Source: Lachnoclostridium sp. UBA7482
GTDB lineage: Bacteria > Bacillota > Clostridia > Lachnospirales > Lachnospiraceae
DNA length: 8,880 nucleotides
NCBI GenBank assembly: GCA_002479645.1
Contig: DLOO01000041.1
Location: 17,760-26,639, forward strand
Reading direction: 5' to 3'
Below, in pieces: positions 1-6,735 of the stretch (positions are counted from its first letter, which is position 1; each line of letters opens with the position of its first letter). The notes below the pieces were generated by a model. It was given only the letters and a program-made list of their open reading frames with translations, did not search any database and was not told the origin of the DNA. Both the position numbers and the translations under genes were made by a program.

Positions 1-505
1 CCGTCTCATAAAAATCATGATATCCAATCAAATCCGCTGACGCAAAAACACACCTTACTCCGTCCCTGTCATACAGGCAAAACGCGTCCTGATTCTTAAT
101 CTCCATGCGGGAAATCTCATACCATGCCAGCCTGCGGTACGAATGAAAAGGCGCTCCCAGCAAAATCTGTTCATCGTCATACAGCGTGTGCCGCTTTTGC
201 ATGCAGTACCCGCAAAAGAATCCGCAAATCAGAATCAGGAGTCCGATGCCAAGACACAATAGGATCGTGCCACCCGCTTCCTCCCACGCGCCGTCGGAGA
301 TCGCAAGACATGCAAACAGAGCTAAAAATCCCATCACAAAAATGCCCAAAGCCGGCAGTACCATAATTCTTGCCCGGGGAACAGCAAGTATGCGCATTCC
401 CCGTTTTTGATAGTTTCGCTGCTCCTTTCCGCCCCGAAAGATCGGCATTGCCGACAGCAGTAGGATGATGACACCCAGAACCGCGAAAAGAATCCATTTA
501 AGCAC
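1..505 (-). CDS. Three-helix membrane protein with soluble C-terminal domain (partial, 3' end outside window)
   Basis: This gene starts with GTG at 505 and runs off the left edge after 168 residues without a stop. The start is set by AGGAGGGA seven bases upstream; the ATG frame starting at 497 lacks this spacing and encodes an implausible Cys/Arg-rich product. Hydrophobic segments lie at about residues 3-20, 47-69 and 79-101, with a basic loop (about 24-46) between the first two. After the third helix comes a soluble stretch rich in aromatic and charged residues (about 104-168). It alternates like a beta-sheet domain and recalls the PH-like C-terminal domains of small clostridial membrane proteins (the DUF6560 type came to mind), but I cannot confirm the family. 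It lies 71 bases downstream of the TIM-barrel/acyl-CoA synthetase gene with no terminator visible between them, so it may be co-transcribed and share the T-box control. Function unknown. Confidence 0.75.
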   Translation of the reverse strand, partial: MLKWILFAVLGVIILLLSAMPIFRGGKEQRNYQKRGMRILAVPRARIMVLPALGIFVMGFLALFACLAISDGAWEEAGGTILLCLGIGLLILICGFFCGYCMQKRHTLYDDEQILLGAPFHSYRRLAWYEISRMEIKNQDAFCLYDRDGVRCVFASADLIGYHDFYET

Positions 506-512
506 TCAAATA

Positions 513-520
513 TCCCTCCT
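513..520 (-). promoter_or_regulatory. Ribosome binding site that fixes the GTG start at 505
   Basis: On the minus strand AGGAGGGA sits seven bases before GTG. The nearby TTG at about 506-508 is followed within three codons by a stop, and the ATG at 497 is in another frame, so this site decides the start. Confidence 0.75.
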
Positions 521-576
521 GTCTTTGCCTGAGTCAGACGTTTGCAGATGAAACAGCAAAAGTGCCTTATAAACAA

Positions 577-3102
577 TTAAGCGGTTACAATCTTGCTTGC
601 CTGCTGAAGACCACGGCGTTCCACGGCCTCTTCACGCATCTTGTACTTCAAAATCTTACCGGCGGCATTCATCGGGAATTCCTCTACGAAGTCAACATAG
701 CGGGGCACCTTGTGCTTAGCCATATGGTCAAATACATACTTCTTAATCTCTTCCTCTGTACACTCCGTACCCGGCTGAAGAATGATGCAGGCCATGATTT
801 CCTCACCGTAATCCTTATCCGGAACGCCGATTACCTGTACGTCCTTTACCTTTTCGTAAGTGTAAAGGAAGTCTTCGATTTCCTTCGGGTAAATATTCTC
901 ACCGCCGCGGATAATCATATCCTTGATACGTCCGGTAATCTTATAATTACCATCCGGAAGTCTTCTTGCAAGGTCACCGGTGTGCAGCCAGCCGTCTGCG
1001 TCGATCGCTGCAGCGGTGGCTTCCGGCATCTTGTAGTAACCCTTCATGATGTTGTAACCACGAGCTACGAACTCGCCGTCAACATTGTCCGGAAGCTCCT
1101 CGTTCGTCTCCGGATCAACGATCCTGCATTCAACGCCGAAAATCGGACCGCCTACGGTATTCACACGGGTTTCGATGGAATCGGTTGTCTTACTCATGGT
1201 CGTAGCAGGACTCGCCTCGGTCTGACCATAGGTAATGCAGATTTCGGACATATTCATCTTCTCGATCACTTCCTGCATGGACTTAATCGGGCATGGAGAA
1301 CCTGCCATAATACCGGTTCTCATGCAGGAGAAATCGGTCTTCGGGAAATCCTCATGGCCGAGCATCGCGATAAACATGGTAGGAACACCATGGAATGCGG
1401 TAATCTTCTCCTGATTGATACACTTCAGACTCTTTCTCGGAGAAAATGCCGGAATCGGGGACATGGTAACGCCATGCGTTACGGATGCGGTCATCGCAAG
1501 TACCATACCGAAGCAATGGAACATCGGAACCTGAATCATCATACGGTCCGCAGTGGAAAGGTCCATACAGTCACCGATTGCCTTACCATTATTCACAACA
1601 TTGTAATGAGTAAGCATTACGCCCTTCGGAAATCCGGTGGTACCGGAGGTGTACTGCATGTTGCAGACGTCATGCTTATCAACAACGCTTCTCATGCGCT
1701 CAACTTCAGTAATGGAAACGCTTTCGCCCTTCTTCAGAGCCTCTTCCCAGCTGTAGCAGCCCGGCTGCTTGCTGTCTACGGTAACGATATTCTTAAGGAA
1801 CGGCAAACGCTCGGAATTCAGCTGACCCGGTTCGCAGGTGGCAAGCTCCGGACACAGCTCCCTAACGATACCAACGTAATCGATATCCTTATGACCGTCA
1901 ATCATAACCAAAGTATGGGTATCAGACTGACGCAGCAGGTACTCGATTTCGTGAATCTTGTATGCCGAATTTACGGTAACCAGTACGGCTCCTATCTTCG
2001 TGGCTGCCCAGAAGGTGATATACCATGCCGGTACGTTGGTTGCCCAAATCGCAACATGGTCGCCTCTCTTAACGCCCATGGCAATCAAAGCCTTTGCGAA
2101 ATTATCTACGTCATCACGGAACTCCGGATAGGTTCTGGTGTAATCCAGCTCAGTGTAGCGGAATGCATACTGATTCGGGAATACTTCACAGATACGATCC
2201 AAAATATCCGGGAAGGTATAGTCCAAAAGTCTTTCCTTCGGCCAGATATAGTAACCGGTCTTGCGGTTATTCTCCTGCAAAGGATGCTTATGACGGGTCT
2301 TGTAGGGACGCATATAATTCGCATACTGCGGGAATACGGTCCATGCATCTGCCAAGTCGCGAGACCATCTCTTAACCCACTCAAGAGTTACATAACCTTC
2401 ATAATGCATACTCTTCAGGGCTGCAAACATCTCGTCGAACGGCATGTCGCCCTCGCCCATCATCTTATAAATCAGCCTGCCGTTTGCATCGATTACGGAA
2501 TCCTTTACATGACAATACTTAATGTACTCGCCGAGATTTTCAACCGTCTGAGCCGGAGCCTCGCCAAAATAACGATACGGATGGTGAATATCCCATAATG
2601 CGGCAATTTTACGGTTGCCTACTGCATCGAGTACCCTCTTCAAACGAGCGGTATCTGCATAGACACCATTTGTCTCCACAAGCATGGTTACGTTATTTTC
2701 TTCTGCAATCGGAACAAGCTGCTTCAATGCCGCGATAATCTTGTCATCGTCAACCTCGCCCTCGGGTTCTGCGTTGCGATCCGCAAGAACACGAATGTAG
2801 CATACGCCCAGCTTCTTTGCAAGCTCTGCATACTGCTTCAATTCCCCGATTACCATATCCAGATGCTCCTCATCCTTAAGAGCAATACCGGAAGACAAAC
2901 AGGAAATCTCAACGCCGAGCTCCTGAAGCTTCTTAACCGTTGCGGGAATCTGTGCATCGGAAAAAGGCTTTGCCTTTACAGCAAAGATGTCATCGCCGAG
3001 ACCACGGATCTCAATCCCGTTAAATCCAAGGTCTTTTGCCATGGTGTAAATGTCGGTCCAGGAATAATCCGGACATCCCAATGTGGAAAAACTGATTTTC
3101 AT
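577..3102 (-). CDS. Fusion: sugar-phosphate isomerase/epimerase TIM barrel + acyl-CoA synthetase (AMP-binding), 841 aa
   Basis: The start is ATG at 3102 (MKISFSTLGC), with GGGAGG eight bases upstream; a longer in-frame ATG at 3159 lacks this support. Residues 1 to about 265 form a xylose-isomerase-like/AP-endonuclease-2 TIM barrel. The usual metal-site residues appear to be E143 (LVETN), D171 (LWDIHH), H198 (CHVKD) and E241 (TLEW), ordered as in tagatose-3-epimerase and hydroxypyruvate isomerase. After a short linker, about 285-841 is a complete adenylate-forming enzyme: YTSGTTGFPKG (484-494), YGQTEA (625-630), GWLHTGD (704-710), GRIKDMI..GGENIYPKEIE (724-743) and the catalytic lysine K816 in AAGKILK. 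The PMFHCFGMV and HGVPTMFIAML blocks resemble the ACSF2-like medium-chain/branched acyl-CoA synthetases. This half should convert a carboxylic acid, ATP and CoA to acyl-CoA, AMP and PPi; the acid is unknown. No signal peptide is seen, so it is probably cytosolic. It sits behind a T-box leader. The frame is continuous across both domains. Confidence 0.93.
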   Translation of the reverse strand: MKISFSTLGCPDYSWTDIYTMAKDLGFNGIEIRGLGDDIFAVKAKPFSDAQIPATVKKLQELGVEISCLSSGIALKDEEHLDMVIGELKQYAELAKKLGVCYIRVLADRNAEPEGEVDDDKIIAALKQLVPIAEENNVTMLVETNGVYADTARLKRVLDAVGNRKIAALWDIHHPYRYFGEAPAQTVENLGEYIKYCHVKDSVIDANGRLIYKMMGEGDMPFDEMFAALKSMHYEGYVTLEWVKRWSRDLADAWTVFPQYANYMRPYKTRHKHPLQENNRKTGYYIWPKERLLDYTFPDILDRICEVFPNQYAFRYTELDYTRTYPEFRDDVDNFAKALIAMGVKRGDHVAIWATNVPAWYITFWAATKIGAVLVTVNSAYKIHEIEYLLRQSDTHTLVMIDGHKDIDYVGIVRELCPELATCEPGQLNSERLPFLKNIVTVDSKQPGCYSWEEALKKGESVSITEVERMRSVVDKHDVCNMQYTSGTTGFPKGVMLTHYNVVNNGKAIGDCMDLSTADRMMIQVPMFHCFGMVLAMTASVTHGVTMSPIPAFSPRKSLKCINQEKITAFHGVPTMFIAMLGHEDFPKTDFSCMRTGIMAGSPCPIKSMQEVIEKMNMSEICITYGQTEASPATTMSKTTDSIETRVNTVGGPIFGVECRIVDPETNEELPDNVDGEFVARGYNIMKGYYKMPEATAAAIDADGWLHTGDLARRLPDGNYKITGRIKDMIIRGGENIYPKEIEDFLYTYEKVKDVQVIGVPDKDYGEEIMACIILQPGTECTEEEIKKYVFDHMAKHKVPRYVDFVEEFPMNAAGKILKYKMREEAVERRGLQQASKIVTA

Positions 3103-3177
3103 AAGAAAAACCTCCCTAAAAAATTCATAAGGTATAGCGTGAAGCTGGAACCTACCCACGTAAACTGTTAACTGCGC

Positions 3178-3208
3178 ATCCTACGCGGAGCGTTTTTTCG
3201 TATAGGAT
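3178..3208 (-). other. Hairpin in the leader, downstream of the T-box terminator
   Basis: ATCCTA (minus strand 3208-3203) pairs with TAGGAT (3183-3178). The pairing extends inward by a G-U pair and two G-C pairs with one mismatch, closing an A-rich loop. It lies in the 115-base stretch between the terminator and the start codon, so it is present only in read-through transcripts. It has no U-tract and I know no function for it; it may be an mRNA-stability or processing element. Confidence 0.4.
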
Positions 3209-3217
3209 TTCCTGCAC

Positions 3218-3250
3218 AAAAAAATCTCTATCAGATTGCTCTGATAGAGA
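3218..3250 (-). terminator. Rho-independent terminator of the T-box leader
   Basis: A perfect 11-bp stem, TCTCTATCAGA (3250-3240) with TCTGATAGAGA (3235-3225), closes a GCAA tetraloop and is followed by seven U residues (3224-3218). Its 5' arm contains the CUCUAU needed for the competing antiterminator helix. Confidence 0.95.
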
Positions 3251-3507
3251 CGCAGTATACTTACTTCGTGGTACCACTCTATTTCATGATTTCTCATGCA
3301 CTCTGCAAACACGGAACCTTTCGGTCATATGTTCCTCCCCTGTAACGGTGGGACTCCGGCAGGATCTACACAGCTATGCTTTCAATCTGCAGCTCCAAGG
3401 CGAGTTCGTAATAACGCTTCTGCTGTTTCGCATCAACCAACAGCTTTCTGAAATCGGCAGTTCTTACTACTACTCCTCTTCAACACCTTATTTCTTTATA
3501 ATCGCTG
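3218..3507 (-). ncRNA. T-box riboswitch leader, probable CUC (leucine) specifier
   Basis: The RNA reads from about 3507 down to the terminator. Stem I base: AAGGUG (3489-3484) pairs with GCCUU (3401-3397). Above it GUAGUAA (3470-3464) pairs with UUAUUAC (3414-3408). The distal loop GGUUGAUGCGAA (3438-3427) on a GCUGUU/AACAGC stem matches the conserved stem I terminal loop, with an AG-bulge-like CAGAAAG before it. The specifier loop reads GAA-CUC just before the basal stem, so the specifier is most likely CUC at 3404-3402, read by tRNA-Leu(GAG). The T-box motif AGAGUGGUACCACGAAG lies at 3280-3264; its UGGU bulge (3276-3273) would pair with an ACCA tRNA end, which fits tRNA-Leu. AUAGAG (3282-3277) can pair with CUCUAU (3249-3244) as the antiterminator and so excludes the terminator. 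Uncharged tRNA should switch on the fusion gene. The riboswitch call is firm; the amino acid is inferred from loop position. Confidence 0.93.
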
Positions 3508-3513
3508 TATTGC

Positions 3514-3542
3514 ATAATACATTGCCCAAAAGGAAATGTCAA
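3514..3542 (-). promoter_or_regulatory. Sigma-A-type promoter of the T-box/fusion transcript
   Basis: On the minus strand a perfect -35 TTGACA (3542-3537) is separated by exactly 17 bases from TATTAT (3519-3514), one mismatch from the consensus -10. Transcription should start near 3507, a few bases before the T-box basal stem, giving an untranslated leader of about 405 bases. It starts 43 bases past the ybaK stop, so the fusion gene is an independent unit. Confidence 0.88.
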
Positions 3543-3585
3543 CAGTTTTTTTTGATTTTTTCCGATTCTTTTCTGATTTTCGATT

Positions 3586-4107
3586 TCAACTGTTTTCTCT
3601 GCATCCGGGAAGCGGTGAAACCTCCCCGTCAACCGTCAAATCAGCCATTTCCAAACGGATTACTTTCTTCAAATCTTCAACCGCCACTTCCACCTGGTAC
3701 CCGATTTTCCCGCCGCTGAAAAGGATGGTTTCCAAGTCTGCCGCGTCGGCATCCAGAACCGTACGAAAGAATCTTTTCATACCAATCGGCGAACATCCGC
3801 CGTGAATATATCCGGTCAATCCGAGTAAATCCTTCGATTTTACCATCTCAATATTCTTCTCGCCTACGCTGCCCGCCGCCTTTTTCAGGTCAAGCTCTTT
3901 GCAGACCGGAACAACAAAGACGTAATTTGCCCCGGATTTGCCGACGGTAAAGAGTGTCTTAAATACCCGGTTTGGATTCTGTCCAAGCTCCGCCGCAACC
4001 TCCATACCGCTCACCACACCCGATTCCAGATAACAGTAGCTCCGATAGGACACCTTCTTGCTGTCAAGCACGCGCATGACATTTGTTTTCTCTTCTTTCT
4101 TTGCCAT
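3586..4107 (-). CDS. ybaK: YbaK/EbsC family aminoacyl-tRNA deacylase (Cys-tRNA(Pro) deacylase), 173 aa
   Basis: The product belongs to the YbaK/EbsC editing family, which hydrolyses mischarged tRNA, classically cysteine on tRNA-Pro, in the cytosol. Supporting features in the 173-residue protein are the conserved NRVFKTLF segment, whose K50 corresponds to the essential family lysine, the VFVVPV strand (63-68), the ELDLKKAA helix (71-78) and the GYIHGGCSPIG active-site loop (99-109). Length fits the family (about 155-170). I chose ATG at 4107 (MAKKEEKTNV) because GAGGG lies about seven bases upstream and the family begins near there; an in-frame ATG at 4236 would add 43 unrelated residues and overlap the upstream gene. 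It lies 62 bases below the J-domain gene with no terminator seen between them, so it may be the last cistron of that unit. The exact tRNA substrate is not certain. Confidence 0.9.
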   Translation of the reverse strand: MAKKEEKTNVMRVLDSKKVSYRSYCYLESGVVSGMEVAAELGQNPNRVFKTLFTVGKSGANYVFVVPVCKELDLKKAAGSVGEKNIEMVKSKDLLGLTGYIHGGCSPIGMKRFFRTVLDADAADLETILFSGGKIGYQVEVAVEDLKKVIRLEMADLTVDGEVSPLPGCRENS

Positions 4108-4169
4108 AACATTTCCCTCGTTCGTAACCGCCCCTGCTTCGTGATATCCCGTTATCCATATTGCCTTTA

Positions 4170-4895
4170 CTAAACGCAAAATGATCCCGGACAAAACAGA
4201 TTGCACAGCATGTTCGCGATGCAGATTCTGCAGCACATGCCGCCCGTATGATCCGTCGGCATTCCGTACATCGTACCGTTCGTCCGGTAGAATTCCCCGC
4301 CGCCCTGCATCTGCTCGTAGGTCTGGCGATAGGCGGAATTGCCCGGGTCCATCTCCATTGCCTCCTGCATATGCTCCAGAGCCGCAGCCCGGTTGCGCAT
4401 CCCCCAGTTCGCTATCCCATACAAATAATGCCAGTATGCGTCGCGCTCCGTAACGGAATTCAGCACATTCATTGCCTCGGCAAATGCATTGTTTCGGATA
4501 TAATTAACGGCTGCCTGCAAATATCTGGCGTCCCTGCTTTCGTATTTTTCGCTTCCCGCTCCCCGTTCATATGCACCAAAGGGGTCCTGTGAATACCCAT
4601 AGGAGCCTCTCGAATACCCATAGGTTCCGCCCATGCCGCCGTAAAATCCGCCGAACGGATTGCCGCCAAACGAGCCGTTTCCGTATCCGCTCTGCCCGTA
4701 GCCTGCGGCATCCTTATTGATAATTGTCCGGTAAGCCTGCTGGATTTCCTTAAACCTTTCCTCCGCCGCTTCCTTGTTCGGATTATTAATATTGGCATCG
4801 GGATGGTAAATCCGGCTCAGCTTCCGGTAGGCCTTCTTCACTTCCTCATCACTTGCGGTCCGGGGAATCCCCAGGACTTCGTAAGGATCTCTCAT
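4170..4895 (-). CDS. J-domain protein with Gly/Tyr-rich linker, TPR-like repeat and Cys-rich tail, 241 aa
   Basis: An N-terminal J domain (about residues 2-66; [21 protein letters not shown] with HPD at 31-33) should stimulate an Hsp70 (DnaK) ATPase. It lacks the zinc-finger and C-terminal substrate domains of true DnaJ. A Gly/Tyr/Ser/Phe-rich low-complexity linker follows (about 64-113), then a helical segment (about 122-197) with TPR-like pattern ([50 protein letters not shown]). The tail carries six cysteines (221, 222, 225, 231, 235, 240) among hydrophobic residues, suggesting metal binding or membrane association. Start ATG at 4895 overlaps the stop of the upstream DUF5685-like gene (ATGA), with GAGGA a few bases upstream, so the two are translationally coupled. 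This pairing suggests a dedicated co-chaperone for its neighbour or a shared process. The client is unknown. Confidence 0.88.
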   Translation of the reverse strand: MRDPYEVLGIPRTASDEEVKKAYRKLSRIYHPDANINNPNKEAAEERFKEIQQAYRTIINKDAAGYGQSGYGNGSFGGNPFGGFYGGMGGTYGYSRGSYGYSQDPFGAYERGAGSEKYESRDARYLQAAVNYIRNNAFAEAMNVLNSVTERDAYWHYLYGIANWGMRNRAAALEHMQEAMEMDPGNSAYRQTYEQMQGGGEFYRTNGTMYGMPTDHTGGMCCRICIANMLCNLFCPGSFCV

Positions 4896-5821
4896 CGTCG
4901 TTCCTCTTTCTTATAATATGCCGTCCACATTCCCGAGTAAAGAATATTGCGCAAAATCTCCGCATAATCTATAATCGGCAGCTGCTCAAACGCAGCCGCA
5001 CAGTCCGCAGCGGTCAGTTCTAACAGCTTGTGAACCCACAAACGCAGTTTCTCCTGCGTGTTCTCCTCCGTACGCCGCCGTTCAACCGCGATAAGCGGAT
5101 TGAAACATCCCGATTTTTTATCCCTCTCCAAATCGTCCCAGGCGTCCAGGAGATAAATGAATTTGCCAAGATGGAATCCGACCTCACGAAGCGTCTGCTG
5201 CCATTCATCGTTTTTCCATGCAAATACTTCCCCCAGTACATCGCCGAAGCCTGCTGCCAGAGCGTCGAGTCTTTCCGACGGACTGCACCGGCGGGGTTCC
5301 TTCTTAGCCCTCTGTCTATCTTCACAGGCATCCTGCCCGGTTTCTGCCTCTTCCCTATCTCTCATTGCGGCCGCACGTTCCGTTTCGGCAAAATGCTTCA
5401 TCGCTCCGAAGATTGCCCTTACCTTATCTCCCTGCGCCTGCGACAATTCCTGCCCACGCGCCCCTAACAGCCTGCCGTAAAGATACCGCAGGGACTTCTT
5501 CTCGTCCCTCCAATCGTCCCGGCATTTGAGATAGGTAAGCACCACATTCATATCCGCCGCGTATTCGATTGCGTCATTTTCCAGATATTCCTGCGCCTTT
5601 AGCGGATGCACCACGCACCGCCTGCTCCGTTTCACATTTTCATAATCGTAAAGCCCCGTCAGCAAAATCGCCAAAAAGGTACTGTCATAATTGACACTGC
5701 TCTGACCGGCAAATCCGTACCGCCTCCGCAGCGCATGGCAGAGCCCACAGTAAAACCGCCGGTACTCCTTCATTTCCCGACCACGCAGCTCGTCCTGATT
5801 GACAACAATATAGCCGTACAT
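4892..5821 (-). CDS. DUF5685-like protein, 309 aa, with Cys/His cluster and paired Asp-rich motifs
   Basis: I recognise the DUF5685 pattern: [12 protein letters not shown] at the N-terminus, [42 protein letters not shown] and a C-terminal [21 protein letters not shown]. No biochemical function is known to me. Cys25, Cys28, His29, Cys69, His72 and Cys100 could form a metal site. DDWRD (102-106) and DAWDDLERD (226-234) are two Asp-rich motifs about 120 residues apart in a mostly helical protein, resembling the paired motifs of isoprenoid synthases; this is inference only. Residues about 145-183 are a charged, low-complexity insertion ([19 protein letters not shown]). I chose ATG at 5821, 11 bases from AGGAGG, over the in-frame GTG at 5830, which is only two bases from it. 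It follows deoD by 39 bases and overlaps the J-domain gene by four, so it is probably transcribed with them. Confidence 0.85.
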   Translation of the reverse strand: MYGYIVVNQDELRGREMKEYRRFYCGLCHALRRRYGFAGQSSVNYDSTFLAILLTGLYDYENVKRSRRCVVHPLKAQEYLENDAIEYAADMNVVLTYLKCRDDWRDEKKSLRYLYGRLLGARGQELSQAQGDKVRAIFGAMKHFAETERAAAMRDREEAETGQDACEDRQRAKKEPRRCSPSERLDALAAGFGDVLGEVFAWKNDEWQQTLREVGFHLGKFIYLLDAWDDLERDKKSGCFNPLIAVERRRTEENTQEKLRLWVHKLLELTAADCAAAFEQLPIIDYAEILRNILYSGMWTAYYKKEERR

Positions 5822-5832
5822 CGCCGTCACTT

Positions 5833-5838
5833 CCTCCT
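5833..5838 (-). promoter_or_regulatory. Ribosome binding site choosing ATG 5821 for the DUF5685-like gene
   Basis: AGGAGG on the minus strand ends two bases before the in-frame GTG at 5830, too close for initiation, and 11 bases before ATG at 5821, which is acceptable and matches the family N-terminus (MYGY). Confidence 0.6.
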
Positions 5839-5860
5839 GATGTGCGCATAAAATGCAATT

Positions 5861-6604
5861 CTACTCGCTTAACTTCTTCGCAGTCTCCAAAGCCAGCTTC
5901 ATCATATCCGTAAAGGTTTCCTGGCGTTCTACTGCTGTCGTGCATTCGCCCGTCAACAGATGGTCGGAAATGGTACAGACGGCAAGTGCGTGTTTTCCGG
6001 CGCGCGCTGCATTCATATAGAGCGCTGCTGCCTCCATCTCTACTGCAAGAACCCCCATTTTGCCCCAGGAAGGAATTGCCGTAAGTCCCTCCGGCATACC
6101 GGCGGCATCTCCGTAGAACAAATCGCTGGAAACCAGATTGCCTACATGGCAGCGAAGTTCTAACTCCTGCGCCGTCTCCTCACAGGCTTTTAACATCTTG
6201 TAGCTGGCAATTGCCGAAAAGGTTCCCGGCAAATGGAACTGGGATGCATAATTGGAATCGTAGCACGCTCCCTGTCCGAGAACGATATCCCGCACCTTGA
6301 CATCCTCCTGATAAGCGCCTGCCGAACCGATTCTCATAATATAATCTACATCAAAGAAATGAAAAAGCTCGTAACTGTAAATTCCCATCGAAGGCATTCC
6401 CATACCGCTTGCCATGACGGAAACCTTGACCCCCTGATAGGTACCGGTATAGCCCTGAACGCCGCGAACATTGTTCACAAGCACCGGATTTTCCAGAAAA
6501 TGCTCGGCAATAAACTTTGCACGGAGCGGATCGCCCGGCATCAGAACCACTTTACCGAAATCTCCCGGTTTTGCGTCGATATGCGGCGTCGGATAATTGC
6601 TCAT
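5861..6604 (-). CDS. deoD: Purine-nucleoside phosphorylase, DeoD type, 247 aa
   Basis: This enzyme phosphorolyses purine (deoxy)nucleosides to free base and (deoxy)ribose-1-phosphate in the cytosol; the family is hexameric. Aligned to the E. coli enzyme from its motifs, the active-site residues are present: H8 (TPHID), G24 and R28 (MPGDPLRAK), R47 (NNVRG), R91 (RIGSAG), the nucleoside loop EMEAA (189-193), the catalytic D214 of SDH and R227 of ERQ. Length matches the family (about 235-247). I chose ATG at 6604 (MSNYPTPHIDA), with AAGGGGG eight bases upstream; the frame open to 6667 would add 21 residues unlike the family. It sits downstream of deoB across a structured 309-base gap and 39 bases ahead of the DUF5685-like gene. 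With deoB and deoC it completes a purine deoxynucleoside salvage route. Confidence 0.96.
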   Translation of the reverse strand: MSNYPTPHIDAKPGDFGKVVLMPGDPLRAKFIAEHFLENPVLVNNVRGVQGYTGTYQGVKVSVMASGMGMPSMGIYSYELFHFFDVDYIMRIGSAGAYQEDVKVRDIVLGQGACYDSNYASQFHLPGTFSAIASYKMLKACEETAQELELRCHVGNLVSSDLFYGDAAGMPEGLTAIPSWGKMGVLAVEMEAAALYMNAARAGKHALAVCTISDHLLTGECTTAVERQETFTDMMKLALETAKKLSE

Positions 6605-6665
6605 TTTGTCGTCCCCCTTGTATTTTGATGAATTTTTGTGTACAAAAAACCTTTTTGCTGCACCC

Positions 6666-6674
6666 ATTGTACCA
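6666..6674 (-). promoter_or_regulatory. Possible extended -10 promoter for deoD
   Basis: The minus strand reads TGG-TACAAT (6674-6666), an extended -10 with one mismatch in the hexamer. No acceptable -35 is seen at 16-18 bases; the nearest TTG-type hexamer, TTGCCG, is 20 bases away. Predicted start near 6659, giving a leader of about 55 bases to the deoD ATG. Confidence 0.4.
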
Positions 6675-6704
6675 TAACTTTACCGGCGCTTCGGCAAAAG
6701 ACTC

Positions 6705-6721
6705 GAAAACCTCCGGTTTTC
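6705..6721. repeat. Small hairpin with 7-bp stem
   Basis: GAAAACC (6705-6711) and GGTTTTC (6715-6721) form a perfect 7-bp stem with a three-base loop. On the minus strand it is followed by GAGTCTTTTGCC, a poor U-tract, so it is at best a weak terminator. Confidence 0.4.
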
Positions 6722-6735
6722 TCGTTCGCGTGCGC

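Noticed and set aside
177..576. ATG-started minus-strand frames in the left part (177-497 and 334-576)
   Set aside because: Both encode Cys/Arg/Ser-rich nonsense in frames other than the GTG-started membrane protein, which has the ribosome binding site and clear membrane helices.
562..2598. 678-codon open frame on the plus strand
   Set aside because: It lies wholly antisense to the fusion gene, has a His/Asn/Arg-rich composition matching no family, and has no convincing ribosome binding site. It is a shadow of a codon-biased real gene.
3103..3159. N-terminal extension of the fusion protein to ATG 3159
   Set aside because: The added 19 residues match nothing, and the strong GGGAGG site lies between this ATG and the ATG at 3102, correctly spaced only for the latter.
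3541..3594. Inverted AACAGTT (3541-3547) and AACTGTT (3588-3594) after ybaK as a terminator
   Set aside because: The loop is about 40 bases and the minus strand is A-rich, not U-rich, after the stem. The region is low-complexity GATT/T-tract sequence, and the right arm overlaps the ybaK stop.
4108..4236. Longer YbaK start at 4236
   Set aside because: It would overlap the J-domain gene by 67 bases and add 43 residues not seen in the family; ATG 4107 has its own ribosome binding site.
5730..5750. CGLCH in the DUF5685-like protein as a CxxCH haem c site
   Set aside because: There is no signal peptide or export signal, so covalent haem attachment is not expected; a metal site is more plausible.
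6605..6667. Longer DeoD start at 6667
   Set aside because: The family N-terminus begins at MSNYPTPHIDA, and AAGGGGG is spaced for ATG 6604.
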